Assembly (NCBI RefSeq): GCF_900291015.1 | Contig: NZ_OLKL01000016.1 | Location: 62,001 to 126,000, forward strand | Reading direction: 5' to 3' | DNA length: 64,000 bases | DNA from: Pseudomonas persica | Lineage (GTDB): Bacteria; Pseudomonadota; Gammaproteobacteria; Pseudomonadales; Pseudomonadaceae | In this document: piece after piece, positions 21,849 to 31,244 of the stretch | Layout of the letters: each line of letters starts with the position of its first letter | Position numbering within the stretch: the stretch's first letter is position 1 | Notes under the pieces: generated by a model | Told to the model about the DNA's origin: nothing | What the model saw: only the letters and a program-made list of their open reading frames with translations | The model's database searches: none | Translations under genes and position numbers: made by a program

Positions 21849-24800
21849 TCAGACACTCCCATTGAAGATGTCGGTGTTGAGGATGTCGACCCCGACCAGG
21901 GTGATGGTCGTCGTCTGCCCGCCGGATTCGGCAATGGTCACGATGCTGTCTGCGCCGGTGTTGTCGATCGACTGAACGACGGCGTTCGGATCGCCGTTGA
22001 GCACCAGCGTGTCTCGTTGCCCCGCGCCGGCATCGAACCCGTTGACCTGATACAGCTGTTCATCGGCCGACAGGTCGACGTTGAAGGCATCGCGCTGGCC
22101 GGTCGTGCCAACCAGGGTGAAGTCGAACGGCGCGTTGTCCGCTTCGTTGGCGAACAGGTTGGCGTCGAACGTACTGCTCGCGGAGTCGCCATCTTTGTCC
22201 GTCAGCGTCGCACTGAACTGCAATTTGACATCGCTGGCCAGGTTCTCGGTTTCCTTGATGAACTCGATCACCGGAATTTTGATGTCGCCTCGCGCCATCG
22301 TCAGTTGAACGGCGTCGATCAGCGACGAACCCTCCTTCTGGATCAGGAAGGACACCTGACCGCCAGCCTCCGGTGTCAGGGTATTCACCTCGGTCAGGTT
22401 CGACGTCGTCCCATCTGCGTAGTAGATGCGGTAGTACAGGTCCTCGGTCGCGGTGTTGTAGCCCCCTACCGAGTTGTCGATGAAGACCTTCATACCCGAC
22501 AGCAGGCTCTCCGGGTTGACCACGAAGCTCTCATCGGCGGAGCTGATCGCCGCCAGGTTGTCGCCTTGGAACAAGTTGTTGGCGACACCGATACCGGACG
22601 TACTGACGTTCATGGACGCAGGGTCGATGTACGACGGCAGGGGATTGGTTTGTAGCGCGGCTTCGGTCGGGTCGGGAGCCCCGAGTCCTATGCCGGTGAA
22701 GATGTCTGTCGTCGAGGCGAGCGCTTTGGCGGAAAAGAACACGATCTCCTCGGATGCCGAAGGAATGGTCGGGTCATTCGTTTCAGGAATCAGCAAGGTG
22801 CGCACAGGGTCCGGACCGCCGGCATCGAGCGAGCCGTCGGCACTGCTGAGCGTGGTGACCGAACTGAAGCCTTGCACCAGATCCAGTGTATAGCTGCCAT
22901 TGGCAAAGGCCGTCAGCGTGTAGTCGATCGTGGTGTTGGCCGTTGTGGGGTTATTGTCGAAGTCCCCGGTCAAGGTGCCGGTGAAGTGGAACGCACCATT
23001 GGCGTCGGGCGAAGGTGACGTCTCGGTGAGTGTGCCAGTACCGGTCGTGGTGGTGTTGTCTGGCCTGACCAGCGTGAACTGGTCACCCACCAGCGAAATG
23101 TCCAGCCCGGTCGCGCCCAGGCCGTCGGCGCCGATCGTATTGTTCCAGAACCCATATTGCGGCAGGGTGCTCCCGGTTCCGATCAGGTTGCCGAAGGCAA
23201 GTGTTGGTCCATCATCGTGGAACACCAGGTTCTGCCCAATGTTGAGGGTGGCCTGGGCGCTGTCGCCGTCCTTGTCGGTCTTGATCGCGGTCAAGATCAC
23301 CAGATTGTCGGAGGCCAGGGTCTTCACGTCATCGGGGTCGCTGGTGTTGGGGTGCACGATGGCGCGGAGTTGGTCGAGGGTGACGGCGCCGTTGCTGGCG
23401 ACGCTGACGGTGAACACCAGGAGGTTGGTGGTGGCCGTGCGGCCTTCCACCACGGCGCCATTGAGCGACAGGTTGACTGCCTCGCCGGTGGCCGTATCCG
23501 TCAGGCCGGAAGCACCTGCCACCACGCCCAGGGCGTAGGTGAGCGTACCGGCGCCATCGGCGCCGAAGGCCGAGGTGAAGTTGGCGGCGAAACTCTGGGT
23601 GGCGTTGATCGCCAGGTTGGTTTCATCGACGGTCAGGGTTGGTTCCGTGCCGGTAGTGGTGATGCTCGGGCCGTCATCCTTGAACACCAGGTTCTGCCCG
23701 ATGTTGAGGGTGGCCTGGGCGCTGTCGCCGTCCTTGTCGGTCTTGGTCGCGGTCAGGGTCACCAGGCTGTCGGCGCTCAGGGTCTTCGCGTCATCGGGGT
23801 TGCTGGTATCGGGGTGCACGATGGCGCGGAGCTGGTCGAGGGTGACGTCACCATTGCTGGCGACACTGACGGTGAACACCAGCAGGTTGGTGGTGGCCGT
23901 GCGGCCTTCCACCACGGCGCCATTGAGCGACAGGTTGACTGCCTCGCCGGTGGCCGTATCCGTCAGGCCGGAAGCACCTGCCACCACGCCCAGGGCGTAG
24001 GTGAGCGTACCGGCGCCATCGGCGCCGAAGGCCGAGGTGAAGTTGGCGGCGAAACTCTGGGTGGCGTTGATCGCCAGGTTGGTTTCATCGACGGTCAGGG
24101 TTGGTTCCGTGCCGGTAGTGCTGATACTTGGTCCATCGTCCTCGAAGGCCATCTTGGAGCCGATTTCGGCGGTTGCGGTAGTGACCTGGCGTAGCGTGAA
24201 GCTGCCGATATCGAAATCGGCATGATCATTGCCTTTGGCGTCGACGGCAGCCCCGTTCTCGACCAGCACACGGTTGTGATCCTGTGTGGTGGTGTATTCG
24301 ATTTTCTGGCCGGCTTTGATGCCAGTGAGGGTGGCGACCCCGGAAGCAAAGTTGATGACGATGCTCTGGTCATTCACCGACCCGTCCGAGTTCTCGATCA
24401 CTGTCCCGGTGGCGATGTCGATGACGCGAACGTTGGTGATCGCCACCGAGGCATCGTTGGTGTACCCATTGATGAAATTCACGCCAGGTTCAGCGGCCGT
24501 GCTGAAGGCGCTGATCTTGACCACGGCGCTCTTGCCACTTTGCAACTGCACCACATTGAACGTGGCCGACCTTGCATTGAAGACGGCGGTGTAGTCGATG
24601 TTGGCTTCAACATCTGCTTCGTTCTGGTCCAGGTTGGGAATGGTCAAATTCTGCCGGGCGCCGGTGACGAAGGAAAAACGGATACCTTCCTGTTCCACAA
24701 TCATCTGGTTGTTGGTGCCGAAGGTGGTCGGGCCACCTGCCTGGCTGGTATTGATCGTATCGCCAGTGGTGATGTTGGCGCCGCTCGACTGGTCTGCCGG

Positions 24801-25958
24801 GTCCTTCCCGGTGGCGATGATCGTCGGGTCGGTGATGCGCAGGATGCCGCCATCATCGACGACTGTCGGGTTCGCGGTGGTGAACATCAGGAACAGGTTC
24901 TGGCCGGACGGTGCGTTGGCCAGGCTGAACTGCAGGTCTTGGCTGGTGCCGATGAACACCTTGTTCAGCAGATTGAGGACATCGTCAGGGTTGCTCGCGT
25001 CCGGGTGCTTCAGCGGTTGGTATTCCACTGTCCAGAGCTTGCCGCCGCTGACAGGCGATCCGGTTTCTTCGATGTAGCCAGCGAAGATGATCGCGCCGGA
25101 TGGTCCGCCAGCCCGGCCCAGCACGATGTTGTTGTTGGTATCGGTATACAGCAGGATGTTGACGCCATCGAGGGTATCCAGCCCACTGTCCAGGCCATTG
25201 AGGGGCGCGCCAGCGCTGTCGGTGAAGCTGATGTCGGTGATGGTCCCGCCCGGTTCCGGGGTGATGGTGAACGCGTTGCTACCGGTGTTGCCCACGGCCC
25301 CGGTATAGCCGCTCAAGGCGGCACCTGCCGGGGTACCGGCTCCCAGTGCGGTCAAGCGGGTCGAGAAGGCGGAGGGCAGGGAGGCTACCAGGATGTCGTT
25401 GTCGTCGGCATCCGAGGCCGGGCTTGGTGTGGCTGTGCCGTTCTGCAACCCGGCCGTTTCGTCCAGCGTCACGCTTACACCGGTCGCCGTGATCACCGCC
25501 GCGCTGTCTGTGAACGACGTCGTGGCCACCACGTCGTCGGCGCTGCCGAACACCTGATCGGCGCCCGCGCCTGTCGCGCTGAGCAGGAAGGTGGCACCCG
25601 CCGAGTCGTCGGGATTGACGTACCACGAAGTGGTGATGCTGCCGTTGGCCTGGCCGTCGAGATCGCCTGGGCCGCCGTCGGTCACGTACCAGGGGGTGTG
25701 ACCCTCGCCGGACTCGGTGGCGAGTACATCGTCGGGGGTGCCCCACACGTTATCCGCACCGGCGCCCGTGGCATGGTCCACCTCGAATGCGACCGTGCTG
25801 CCAGCCGCGAAGCCGCTGGCCGTGAAGGTGGCGGTGCTGCCAGGGCTATAGTCGCTCTGGTCGGTGGTGACGGTTGGTGGGGGGATGGCGGGCAGGTCGT
25901 CGGCGGTGGGGCTGCTGAGTTTGTTCGTTGGCGAAGCGTTCTTCTTGTGAATAGTCAT
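21849..25958 (-). CDS. Large secreted repeat protein, DUF5801 / T1SS-143 type (putative adhesin)
   Basis: A 1369-residue acidic protein, rich in Thr, Asp, Ala and Gly and nearly free of Cys. Residues about 28-150 resemble an Ig-like domain seen in large surface proteins (YSPGSTATFTASGF, then WYVNPDDSAGATFLLSATG). Residues about 160-330 are a DUF5801-like unit (VSVTLDETAGLQ). Residues 607-760 and 761-914 are two tandem units of 154 residues about 93% identical, each starting DDGPSI; a third DDGP at 915 opens a diverged unit. The C-terminus (DILNTDIFNGSV) suits a type I secretion signal, but there are no GGxGxDxxx RTX nonapeptides and no transporter nearby. No N-terminal Sec signal. GGGAGA lies just before ATG 25958. 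Adhesion or biofilm matrix role is inferred. Confidence 0.85.
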   Translation of the reverse strand: MTIHKKNASPTNKLSSPTADDLPAIPPPTVTTDQSDYSPGSTATFTASGFAAGSTVAFEVDHATGAGADNVWGTPDDVLATESGEGHTPWYVTDGGPGDLDGQANGSITTSWYVNPDDSAGATFLLSATGAGADQVFGSADDVVATTSFTDSAAVITATGVSVTLDETAGLQNGTATPSPASDADDNDILVASLPSAFSTRLTALGAGTPAGAALSGYTGAVGNTGSNAFTITPEPGGTITDISFTDSAGAPLNGLDSGLDTLDGVNILLYTDTNNNIVLGRAGGPSGAIIFAGYIEETGSPVSGGKLWTVEYQPLKHPDASNPDDVLNLLNKVFIGTSQDLQFSLANAPSGQNLFLMFTTANPTVVDDGGILRITDPTIIATGKDPADQSSGANITTGDTINTSQAGGPTTFGTNNQMIVEQEGIRFSFVTGARQNLTIPNLDQNEADVEANIDYTAVFNARSATFNVVQLQSGKSAVVKISAFSTAAEPGVNFINGYTNDASVAITNVRVIDIATGTVIENSDGSVNDQSIVINFASGVATLTGIKAGQKIEYTTTQDHNRVLVENGAAVDAKGNDHADFDIGSFTLRQVTTATAEIGSKMAFEDDGPSISTTGTEPTLTVDETNLAINATQSFAANFTSAFGADGAGTLTYALGVVAGASGLTDTATGEAVNLSLNGAVVEGRTATTNLLVFTVSVASNGDVTLDQLRAIVHPDTSNPDDAKTLSADSLVTLTATKTDKDGDSAQATLNIGQNLVFKDDGPSITTTGTEPTLTVDETNLAINATQSFAANFTSAFGADGAGTLTYALGVVAGASGLTDTATGEAVNLSLNGAVVEGRTATTNLLVFTVSVASNGAVTLDQLRAIVHPNTSDPDDVKTLASDNLVILTAIKTDKDGDSAQATLNIGQNLVFHDDGPTLAFGNLIGTGSTLPQYGFWNNTIGADGLGATGLDISLVGDQFTLVRPDNTTTTGTGTLTETSPSPDANGAFHFTGTLTGDFDNNPTTANTTIDYTLTAFANGSYTLDLVQGFSSVTTLSSADGSLDAGGPDPVRTLLIPETNDPTIPSASEEIVFFSAKALASTTDIFTGIGLGAPDPTEAALQTNPLPSYIDPASMNVSTSGIGVANNLFQGDNLAAISSADESFVVNPESLLSGMKVFIDNSVGGYNTATEDLYYRIYYADGTTSNLTEVNTLTPEAGGQVSFLIQKEGSSLIDAVQLTMARGDIKIPVIEFIKETENLASDVKLQFSATLTDKDGDSASSTFDANLFANEADNAPFDFTLVGTTGQRDAFNVDLSADEQLYQVNGFDAGAGQRDTLVLNGDPNAVVQSIDNTGADSIVTIAESGGQTTTITLVGVDILNTDIFNGSV
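23217..23678 (-). repeat. Tandem unit 2 (462 bp) of the repeat protein
   Basis: Encodes residues 761-914, from DDGPSIT to NLVFH. Differences from unit 1 cluster in the last third (about 11 of 154 residues). Confidence 0.92.
23679..24140 (-). repeat. Tandem unit 1 (462 bp) of the repeat protein
   Basis: Encodes residues 607-760, from DDGPSIS to NLVFK. It is nearly identical to the next 462 bp at DNA level, which points to recent duplication or gene conversion. Confidence 0.92.
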
Positions 25959-26193
25959 GGCTCTCTCCCAAGCTCTGCCAGTTGTCGAGGCCGGACCGCA
26001 GACCTCTGCTACAGACTTCCACTATGGATAAGCGCCATGGACTGCGCATTGGCTGATCCTCCTAGGCGGGCTGGGAGTATCGGACTACATGGTGTTGGTG
26101 TCGGGAGGTCGAAGGCGCACGGTTGCATGCTGTTCAACACGCGCCTGCCGTATTCGGCTGCAACCTCTTCCCGGCATCCGTTGCCTGACTTAA

Positions 26194-26207
26194 TATACTC
26201 ATCAGTA
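26194..26207 (+). promoter_or_regulatory. Promoter/operator candidate of the RND operon
   Basis: TATACT (26194-26199) overlaps the small palindrome TACT-CATC-AGTA (26196-26207) in an AT-rich stretch 40-50 nt before the membrane-fusion gene. A repressor such as the TetR protein at 19.8 kb could bind here; this is inference. Confidence 0.35.
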
Positions 26208-26243
26208 CAAATATTGAATGTGCCCTCCGCGAAAGGATTCATC

Positions 26244-27344
26244 ATGTTGCGCCATGCCTTGTCCATCGCTCTGCCCGCCGTTGCCGTGCTGTTCCTGGCG
26301 GCGTGCGGCCAGGAAGCAGCCCCACCTGCCGCGCCGCGCCCGGCGCTGGTGGTGCAGCCGCAGCCGGCCGAAGCCGCTGCCGACAGTTACCCCGGCGAAG
26401 TGCGCGCGCGCTTCGAGCCGGAACTGGCTTTCCGCATTGGCGGCAAGGTCAGCAAGCGCCTGGTCGAGGAAGGGCAGCGGGTCAAGGCCGACCAGGCGCT
26501 GGCCGAGCTGGACCCGCAGGACGTGCGCCTGCAACTGGAAGCCAATCGTGCCCAGTTGGCGGCCGCCGAGGCCAACCTGTCGCTGGTGCGCGCCGAGCGT
26601 GATCGCTACCAGAAGCTGCTGGACCGGCAGATGGTCAGCCATTCCCAGTACGACAATGCCGAAAACCTCTACCGCGCCGGCCTGGCCCGGCTGAAACAGG
26701 CCAAGGCCGAGTTCGACGTGGCTGGCAACCAGGCCGAATATGCTGTGCTGCGCGCACCGCAGGCCGGGGTGATCGCCAAGCGCCAGGTCGAAGTGGGCCA
26801 GGTGGTCGCCGCCGGGCAGACCGTGTTCACCCTGGCCACCGATGGCGAGCGGGAAGTGGCCATCGGCCTGCCAGAGCAGCAGTTCGCCCGCTTCGCCGTG
26901 GGCCAGCCGGTGAGCGTGGAGCTGTGGTCGCACCCGCAAGAGCGCTTCCCGGGGCGTATCCGCGAGCTGTCACCGGCCGCCGACCCGCGTTCGCGCACCT
27001 TCGCTGCACGCATCGCCTTTATCTCGTCCGCCACGCCGGCGGAGCTGGGCCAGAGTGCCCGGGTGTTCGTCGCCCACGAAGGGCTGATCCCGCTGGCGGT
27101 ACCCCTGTCGGCAGTCACTGCGGAGAACGGCCAGGCCTACGTCTGGCGGGTCAACAAGGACAGCCGCCTGGAGCGGGCAGTGGTGCGCCTGGGGGCCTAT
27201 GGCGCCGACAGCGTACCGGTGCTCGAGGGCCTTGCCCCTGGCGACTGGGTCGTCGCTGCGGGTGGCCATGTACTGCGCGAGGGCCAGGAAATACGCCCCG
27301 TGGACCGTACCAACCGCGTAGTGAACCTGACGGCCAAGGAGTAA
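26244..27344 (+). CDS. RND efflux periplasmic adaptor (membrane fusion lipoprotein)
   Basis: A 366-residue adaptor of the HlyD/AcrA type. It has a lipobox (LFLAAC, Cys21), a split lipoyl domain (FRIGGKVSKRLVEEGQRVKADQAL and LRAPQAGVIAKRQVEVGQ), a short helical hairpin (about 90-150) and a beta-barrel part. AAAGGA (26232-26237) precedes ATG 26244 by six bases; the long open frame upstream runs antisense to the repeat protein and is not coding. The pump gene follows 6 nt downstream. No outer-membrane factor gene is adjacent, so a TolC/OprM-like protein encoded elsewhere is needed. Confidence 0.94.
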   Translation: MLRHALSIALPAVAVLFLAACGQEAAPPAAPRPALVVQPQPAEAAADSYPGEVRARFEPELAFRIGGKVSKRLVEEGQRVKADQALAELDPQDVRLQLEANRAQLAAAEANLSLVRAERDRYQKLLDRQMVSHSQYDNAENLYRAGLARLKQAKAEFDVAGNQAEYAVLRAPQAGVIAKRQVEVGQVVAAGQTVFTLATDGEREVAIGLPEQQFARFAVGQPVSVELWSHPQERFPGRIRELSPAADPRSRTFAARIAFISSATPAELGQSARVFVAHEGLIPLAVPLSAVTAENGQAYVWRVNKDSRLERAVVRLGAYGADSVPVLEGLAPGDWVVAAGGHVLREGQEIRPVDRTNRVVNLTAKE

Positions 27345-27350
27345 GTCCCG

Positions 27351-30300
27351 ATGGGTTTCAACCTTTCTGCCTGGGCGCTGCGCAACCGCCAGATCGTCCT
27401 GTTCCTGATGATCCTGCTGGCGGCCATAGGCGCCATGTCCTACACCAAACTCGGCCAGAGCGAGGATCCGCCGTTCACCTTCAAGGCCATGGTCATCCGT
27501 ACCCTGTGGCCTGGTGCCACCGCCGAGGAAGTGTCGCGCCAGGTCACCGAGCGCATCGAGAAGAAGCTGATGGAAACCGGCGAGTATGAGCGGATTGTCT
27601 CGTTCTCCCGCCCGGGCGAATCGCAGGTTACCTTCATGGCCCGCGACTCGCTGCATTCCAAGGACATCCCCGAGCTGTGGTACCAGATTCGCAAGAAGGT
27701 CGCGGACATCCGCCACACTTTGCCGCCGGAAATCCAGGGACCGTTCTTCAATGACGAGTTCGGTACCACCTTCGGCAATATCTATGCGCTGACCGGTGAA
27801 GGCTTCGACTACGCGGTGCTCAAGGACTATGCCGACCGTATCCAGATCCAGCTGCAGCGGGTCAAGGACGTGGGCAAGGTCGAGCTGATCGGCCTGCAGG
27901 ACGAGAAAATCTGGATCGAGCTGTCCAACCTCAAGCTGGCCACCCTCGGCGTGCCGCTGGAGGCCGTGCAGCAAGCCCTGCAGGAGCAGAATGCCGTCAG
28001 CACCGCCGGCTTCTTCGAAATGCCCAGCGAGCGCCTGCAGTTGCGGGTGAGCGGGCGCTTCGACAGCGTCGAGCAGATTCGCCAGTTCCCCATTCGCGTC
28101 GGTGACCGCACCTTCCGTATTGGCGATGTGGCCGAGGTGCAGCGTGGCTTCAACGACCCGCCCGCACCGCGCATGCGCTTCATGGGCGAGGATGCCATTG
28201 GCCTGGCGGTGTCGATGAAGGATGGCGGCGACATCCTGGTGCTGGGCAAGGCATTGGAAAGCGAGTTCGAGCGCCTGGCACGCAGCCTGCCGGCCGGCAT
28301 GGAGCTGCGCAAGGTTTCGGACCAGCCGGCGGCGGTCAAGGCTGGCGTGGGCGAGTTTGTCCAGGTGCTGGTCGAGGCGCTGGTCATCGTGCTGCTGGTG
28401 AGCTTCTTCTCCCTTGGCCTGCGCACGGGGCTGGTGGTGGCGCTGGCCATCCCGCTGGTGTTGGCCATGACCTTCGCCGCCATGCACTACTTCGGCATCG
28501 GCCTGCACAAGATCTCCCTTGGCGCGCTGGTGCTGGCCCTGGGCCTGCTGGTGGATGATGCGATCATTGCCGTGGAGATGATGGCGATCAAGATGGAGCA
28601 GGGCTACGACCGCCTCAAGGCGGCCAGCTACGCCTGGAGCAGTACTGCCTTCCCGATGCTCACCGGCACCCTGATCACGGCAGCGGGCTTCCTGCCTATT
28701 GCCACGGCAGCCTCCGGTACGGGCGAATACACCCGTTCGATTTTCCAGGTAGTGACCATCGCCTTGCTGACCTCCTGGGTGGCCGCCGTGGTATTCGTGC
28801 CTTACCTGGGCGAGCGCCTGCTGCCAGACCTGGCCAAGCTGCATGCCGCGCGCCATGGCCAGGACGGCTACGCGCCAGACCCTTACGCCACACCGTTCTA
28901 CCAGCGTGTGCGGCGTGTGGTGGAGTGGTGCGTGCGGCGGCGCAAGACGGTGATCCTGCTGACCATTGCCGCCTTTGTCGGCAGCATTCTGCTGTTCCGT
29001 TTCGTGCCCCAGCAGTTTTTCCCGGCCTCCGGGCGCCCGGAGCTGATGGTCGACCTGAAGCTGGCCGAAGGTGCCTCGCTGGCCAACACCGCCGAGCGGG
29101 TCAAGCAGCTGGAGGCGCTGCTCAAGCAGCAGGACGGCATCGACAACTATGTGGCCTACGTGGGTACCGGTTCGCCGCGTTTCTACCTGCCGCTGGACCA
29201 GCAGCTGCCGGCAGCCAGCTTCGCCCAGTTCGTGGTACTGGCCAAGTCGATGGAAGACCGCGAGCGCCTGCGCAGCTGGCTGATCAGTGCCATGGACCAG
29301 CAGTTCCCCGACCTGCGCGCCCGGGTCACCCGCCTGGAAAACGGCCCGCCGGTGGGTTACCCGGTGCAGTTCCGGGTGACTGGCGAGCACATCGAGAAGG
29401 CCCGTGCGCTGGCCCGCGAAGTGGCCGACAAGGTGCGCCAGAACCCGCATGTGGTGAATGTGCACCTGGACTGGGAGGAGCCGAGCAAGGCGGTGTTCCT
29501 CGAGATCGACCAGGACCGTGCCCGCGCCCTGGGCGTGAGCACCGCGCACCTGTCGCGCTTCCTGCAAAGCTCGCTGACCGGTACCACGGTCAGCCAGTAC
29601 CGCGAAGACAACGAGCTGATCGAGATCCTGCTGCGCGGCACCCGGCAGGAGCGCAGCGAGCTGAGCAACCTCGGTAGCCTGGCGCTGCCGACCGACAACG
29701 GCCAGAGTGTGGCGCTGTCGCAGGTGGCGACCCTGGAGTACGGCTTCGAGGAAGGCATTATCTGGCACCGCAACCGCTTGCCGACGGTGACCGTGCGCGC
29801 CGATATCTACGACAAGGAGCAGCCGGCCACGCTGGTGAAACAGATCGAGCCGACCCTGCGGGAGATACGCGCCAAGCTGCCGGATGGCTACCTGCTGGAA
29901 GTAGGCGGCACCGTGGAGGACTCCGAGCGCGGACAGAAGTCGGTGAATGCCGGCATGCCGCTGTTCGTGGTAGTGGTGCTGAGCTTGCTGATGATCCAGC
30001 TGCGCAGCTTCTCGCGCACGGTGATGGTGTTCCTCACCGCGCCGCTGGGCTTGATTGGCGTGACCCTGTTCCTGCTGGTGTTCCGCCAGCCGTTCGGCTT
30101 TGTCGCCATGCTCGGCACCATTGCCCTGGCGGGGATGATCATGCGCAACTCGGTGATCCTGGTGGACCAGATCGAGCAGGACATCGCGGCGGGGATGGCG
30201 CGCTGGCAGGCGATCATCGAAGCCACGGTGCGGCGCTTCCGTCCGATCGTGCTGACCGCACTGGCGGCGGTGCTGGCGATGATTCCGTTGTCGCGTAGTG

Positions 30301-30416
30301 TGTTCTACGGGCCGATGGCGGTGGCGATCATGGGGGGATTGATCGTGGCCACGGTGCTGACCCTGCTGTTCCTGCCGGCGTTGTACGCGGCGTGGTTCAG
30401 GGTGAAGAAGGGCTGA
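27351..30416 (+). CDS. RND efflux pump inner-membrane permease (HAE1/AcrB family)
   Basis: A 1021-residue proton-driven exporter with 12 expected transmembrane helices and two large periplasmic loops. The proton-relay aspartate pair is visible in TM4 (LGLLVDDAIIAVE). The N-terminus lacks the FIxRP motif of AcrB-like drug pumps (here ALRNRQIVLFLM) and resembles the TriC/MexK-type branch. Substrates cannot be told from sequence. It is in one operon with the adaptor and ends before a REP pair. Confidence 0.95.
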   Translation: MGFNLSAWALRNRQIVLFLMILLAAIGAMSYTKLGQSEDPPFTFKAMVIRTLWPGATAEEVSRQVTERIEKKLMETGEYERIVSFSRPGESQVTFMARDSLHSKDIPELWYQIRKKVADIRHTLPPEIQGPFFNDEFGTTFGNIYALTGEGFDYAVLKDYADRIQIQLQRVKDVGKVELIGLQDEKIWIELSNLKLATLGVPLEAVQQALQEQNAVSTAGFFEMPSERLQLRVSGRFDSVEQIRQFPIRVGDRTFRIGDVAEVQRGFNDPPAPRMRFMGEDAIGLAVSMKDGGDILVLGKALESEFERLARSLPAGMELRKVSDQPAAVKAGVGEFVQVLVEALVIVLLVSFFSLGLRTGLVVALAIPLVLAMTFAAMHYFGIGLHKISLGALVLALGLLVDDAIIAVEMMAIKMEQGYDRLKAASYAWSSTAFPMLTGTLITAAGFLPIATAASGTGEYTRSIFQVVTIALLTSWVAAVVFVPYLGERLLPDLAKLHAARHGQDGYAPDPYATPFYQRVRRVVEWCVRRRKTVILLTIAAFVGSILLFRFVPQQFFPASGRPELMVDLKLAEGASLANTAERVKQLEALLKQQDGIDNYVAYVGTGSPRFYLPLDQQLPAASFAQFVVLAKSMEDRERLRSWLISAMDQQFPDLRARVTRLENGPPVGYPVQFRVTGEHIEKARALAREVADKVRQNPHVVNVHLDWEEPSKAVFLEIDQDRARALGVSTAHLSRFLQSSLTGTTVSQYREDNELIEILLRGTRQERSELSNLGSLALPTDNGQSVALSQVATLEYGFEEGIIWHRNRLPTVTVRADIYDKEQPATLVKQIEPTLREIRAKLPDGYLLEVGGTVEDSERGQKSVNAGMPLFVVVVLSLLMIQLRSFSRTVMVFLTAPLGLIGVTLFLLVFRQPFGFVAMLGTIALAGMIMRNSVILVDQIEQDIAAGMARWQAIIEATVRRFRPIVLTALAAVLAMIPLSRSVFYGPMAVAIMGGLIVATVLTLLFLPALYAAWFRVKKG

Positions 30417-30443
30417 AGACCGCAGGGGGAGGGCTTTGCCCTC

Positions 30444-30530
30444 CATTCGCGGGCAAGCCAGGCTCCCACAGGTACTGCACATGGCTTGAGGTCAATGCAA
30501 TCGAGGTGGGAGCTGGCTTGCCGGCGATGG
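30444..30530. repeat. REP-type inverted repeat pair
   Basis: Arms around GCAAGCCAGGCTCCCACAGG (30444-30473) and its complement (30504-30530). Same class as the element at 5.3 kb. It lies between the convergent RND and DUF4197 genes. Confidence 0.75.
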
Positions 30531-30554
30531 GCTGCAAAGCAGCCCCCAGGGCCA

Positions 30555-31244
30555 TCACAGGGCGCCGAAGACCTTCTTGGCCAGGCTGGTAGCTGCTTCA
30601 GCCGGGTTCTGACGAATGCTTTGCTCCTGCTTGCCGATCATCTCGAACAGGCCATCCAGGGCCTTTTCAGTCACGTAGTTCTCGATGCTGGCGCTCTTGG
30701 CATCGACCACACCCAATGCCACGGCCTGCCCGGCAAAGTTGTTGTACTGCTGAGCCAGGCCAACCTTGTCGGTAGCCTGCTTGACGATCGGCAGGAACTT
30801 GGCGCGGATCTGCTCGCGGCTGCTCTTGTTCAAGTACTGGGTGGCCGAGTCGTCACCACCGCTGAGGATTCCCTTGGCATCGGTCACGCTCATGTTCTTC
30901 ACGGCATCCACCAGAATTGCCTGGGCCTGCGGCACCGCAGCCTCGGCGGCCTTGTTCATGCTGGTTTCCAGGGCTTCGACCTGTTCACCTTTACCGAACA
31001 TCTTCATCGCCTTGGCGGCCTTGCCCAGGTTGCCAGGCAGTTCGATGCGCACGTCCGGGTTGTTGTTGAAGCCGCCCGGGGTGCTCAGCTGCTTGACGGC
31101 CAGTTGTGCGCCCTGGGTCAGGGCATCTTTCAGGCCGCCGGTGGCGTCTTTCTGGGTCAGGTCGCCCAGCGACAGGGCCAGGGCGCTGGCTGACAGCAGC
31201 AGGCCGGCGCACAGGGTGGAGAAGCGCAGGGAAGTGCGGATCAT
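30555..31244 (-). CDS. DUF4197 domain protein, secreted
   Basis: A 229-residue protein with a cleavable Sec signal (STLCAGLLLSASALALS, cleavage near residue 20) and a DUF4197 body that fills the rest (LSLGDLTQKDATGGLKDAL at its start). It is therefore periplasmic. The function of DUF4197 is unknown. ATG 31244 has AAGGAAAG upstream; the extension to 31373 is rejected. Confidence 0.88.
   Translation of the reverse strand: MIRTSLRFSTLCAGLLLSASALALSLGDLTQKDATGGLKDALTQGAQLAVKQLSTPGGFNNNPDVRIELPGNLGKAAKAMKMFGKGEQVEALETSMNKAAEAAVPQAQAILVDAVKNMSVTDAKGILSGGDDSATQYLNKSSREQIRAKFLPIVKQATDKVGLAQQYNNFAGQAVALGVVDAKSASIENYVTEKALDGLFEMIGKQEQSIRQNPAEAATSLAKKVFGAL

Noticed and set aside
23217..24140. Repeats as a CRISPR array or mobile element
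   Set aside because: There are only two contiguous in-frame 462-bp units without spacers; they are protein repeats.
24222..27344. 1040-codon plus-strand open frame that runs from the repeat protein gene into the efflux adaptor
   Set aside because: Its first 670 codons are antisense to the repeat protein; only the part from ATG 26244, which has its own ribosome-binding site and lipobox, is real.
26970..30482. 1170-codon minus-strand open frame over the RND genes
   Set aside because: Antisense to a clear RND pump; His/Gln-rich composition is typical of a shadow frame in this genome.
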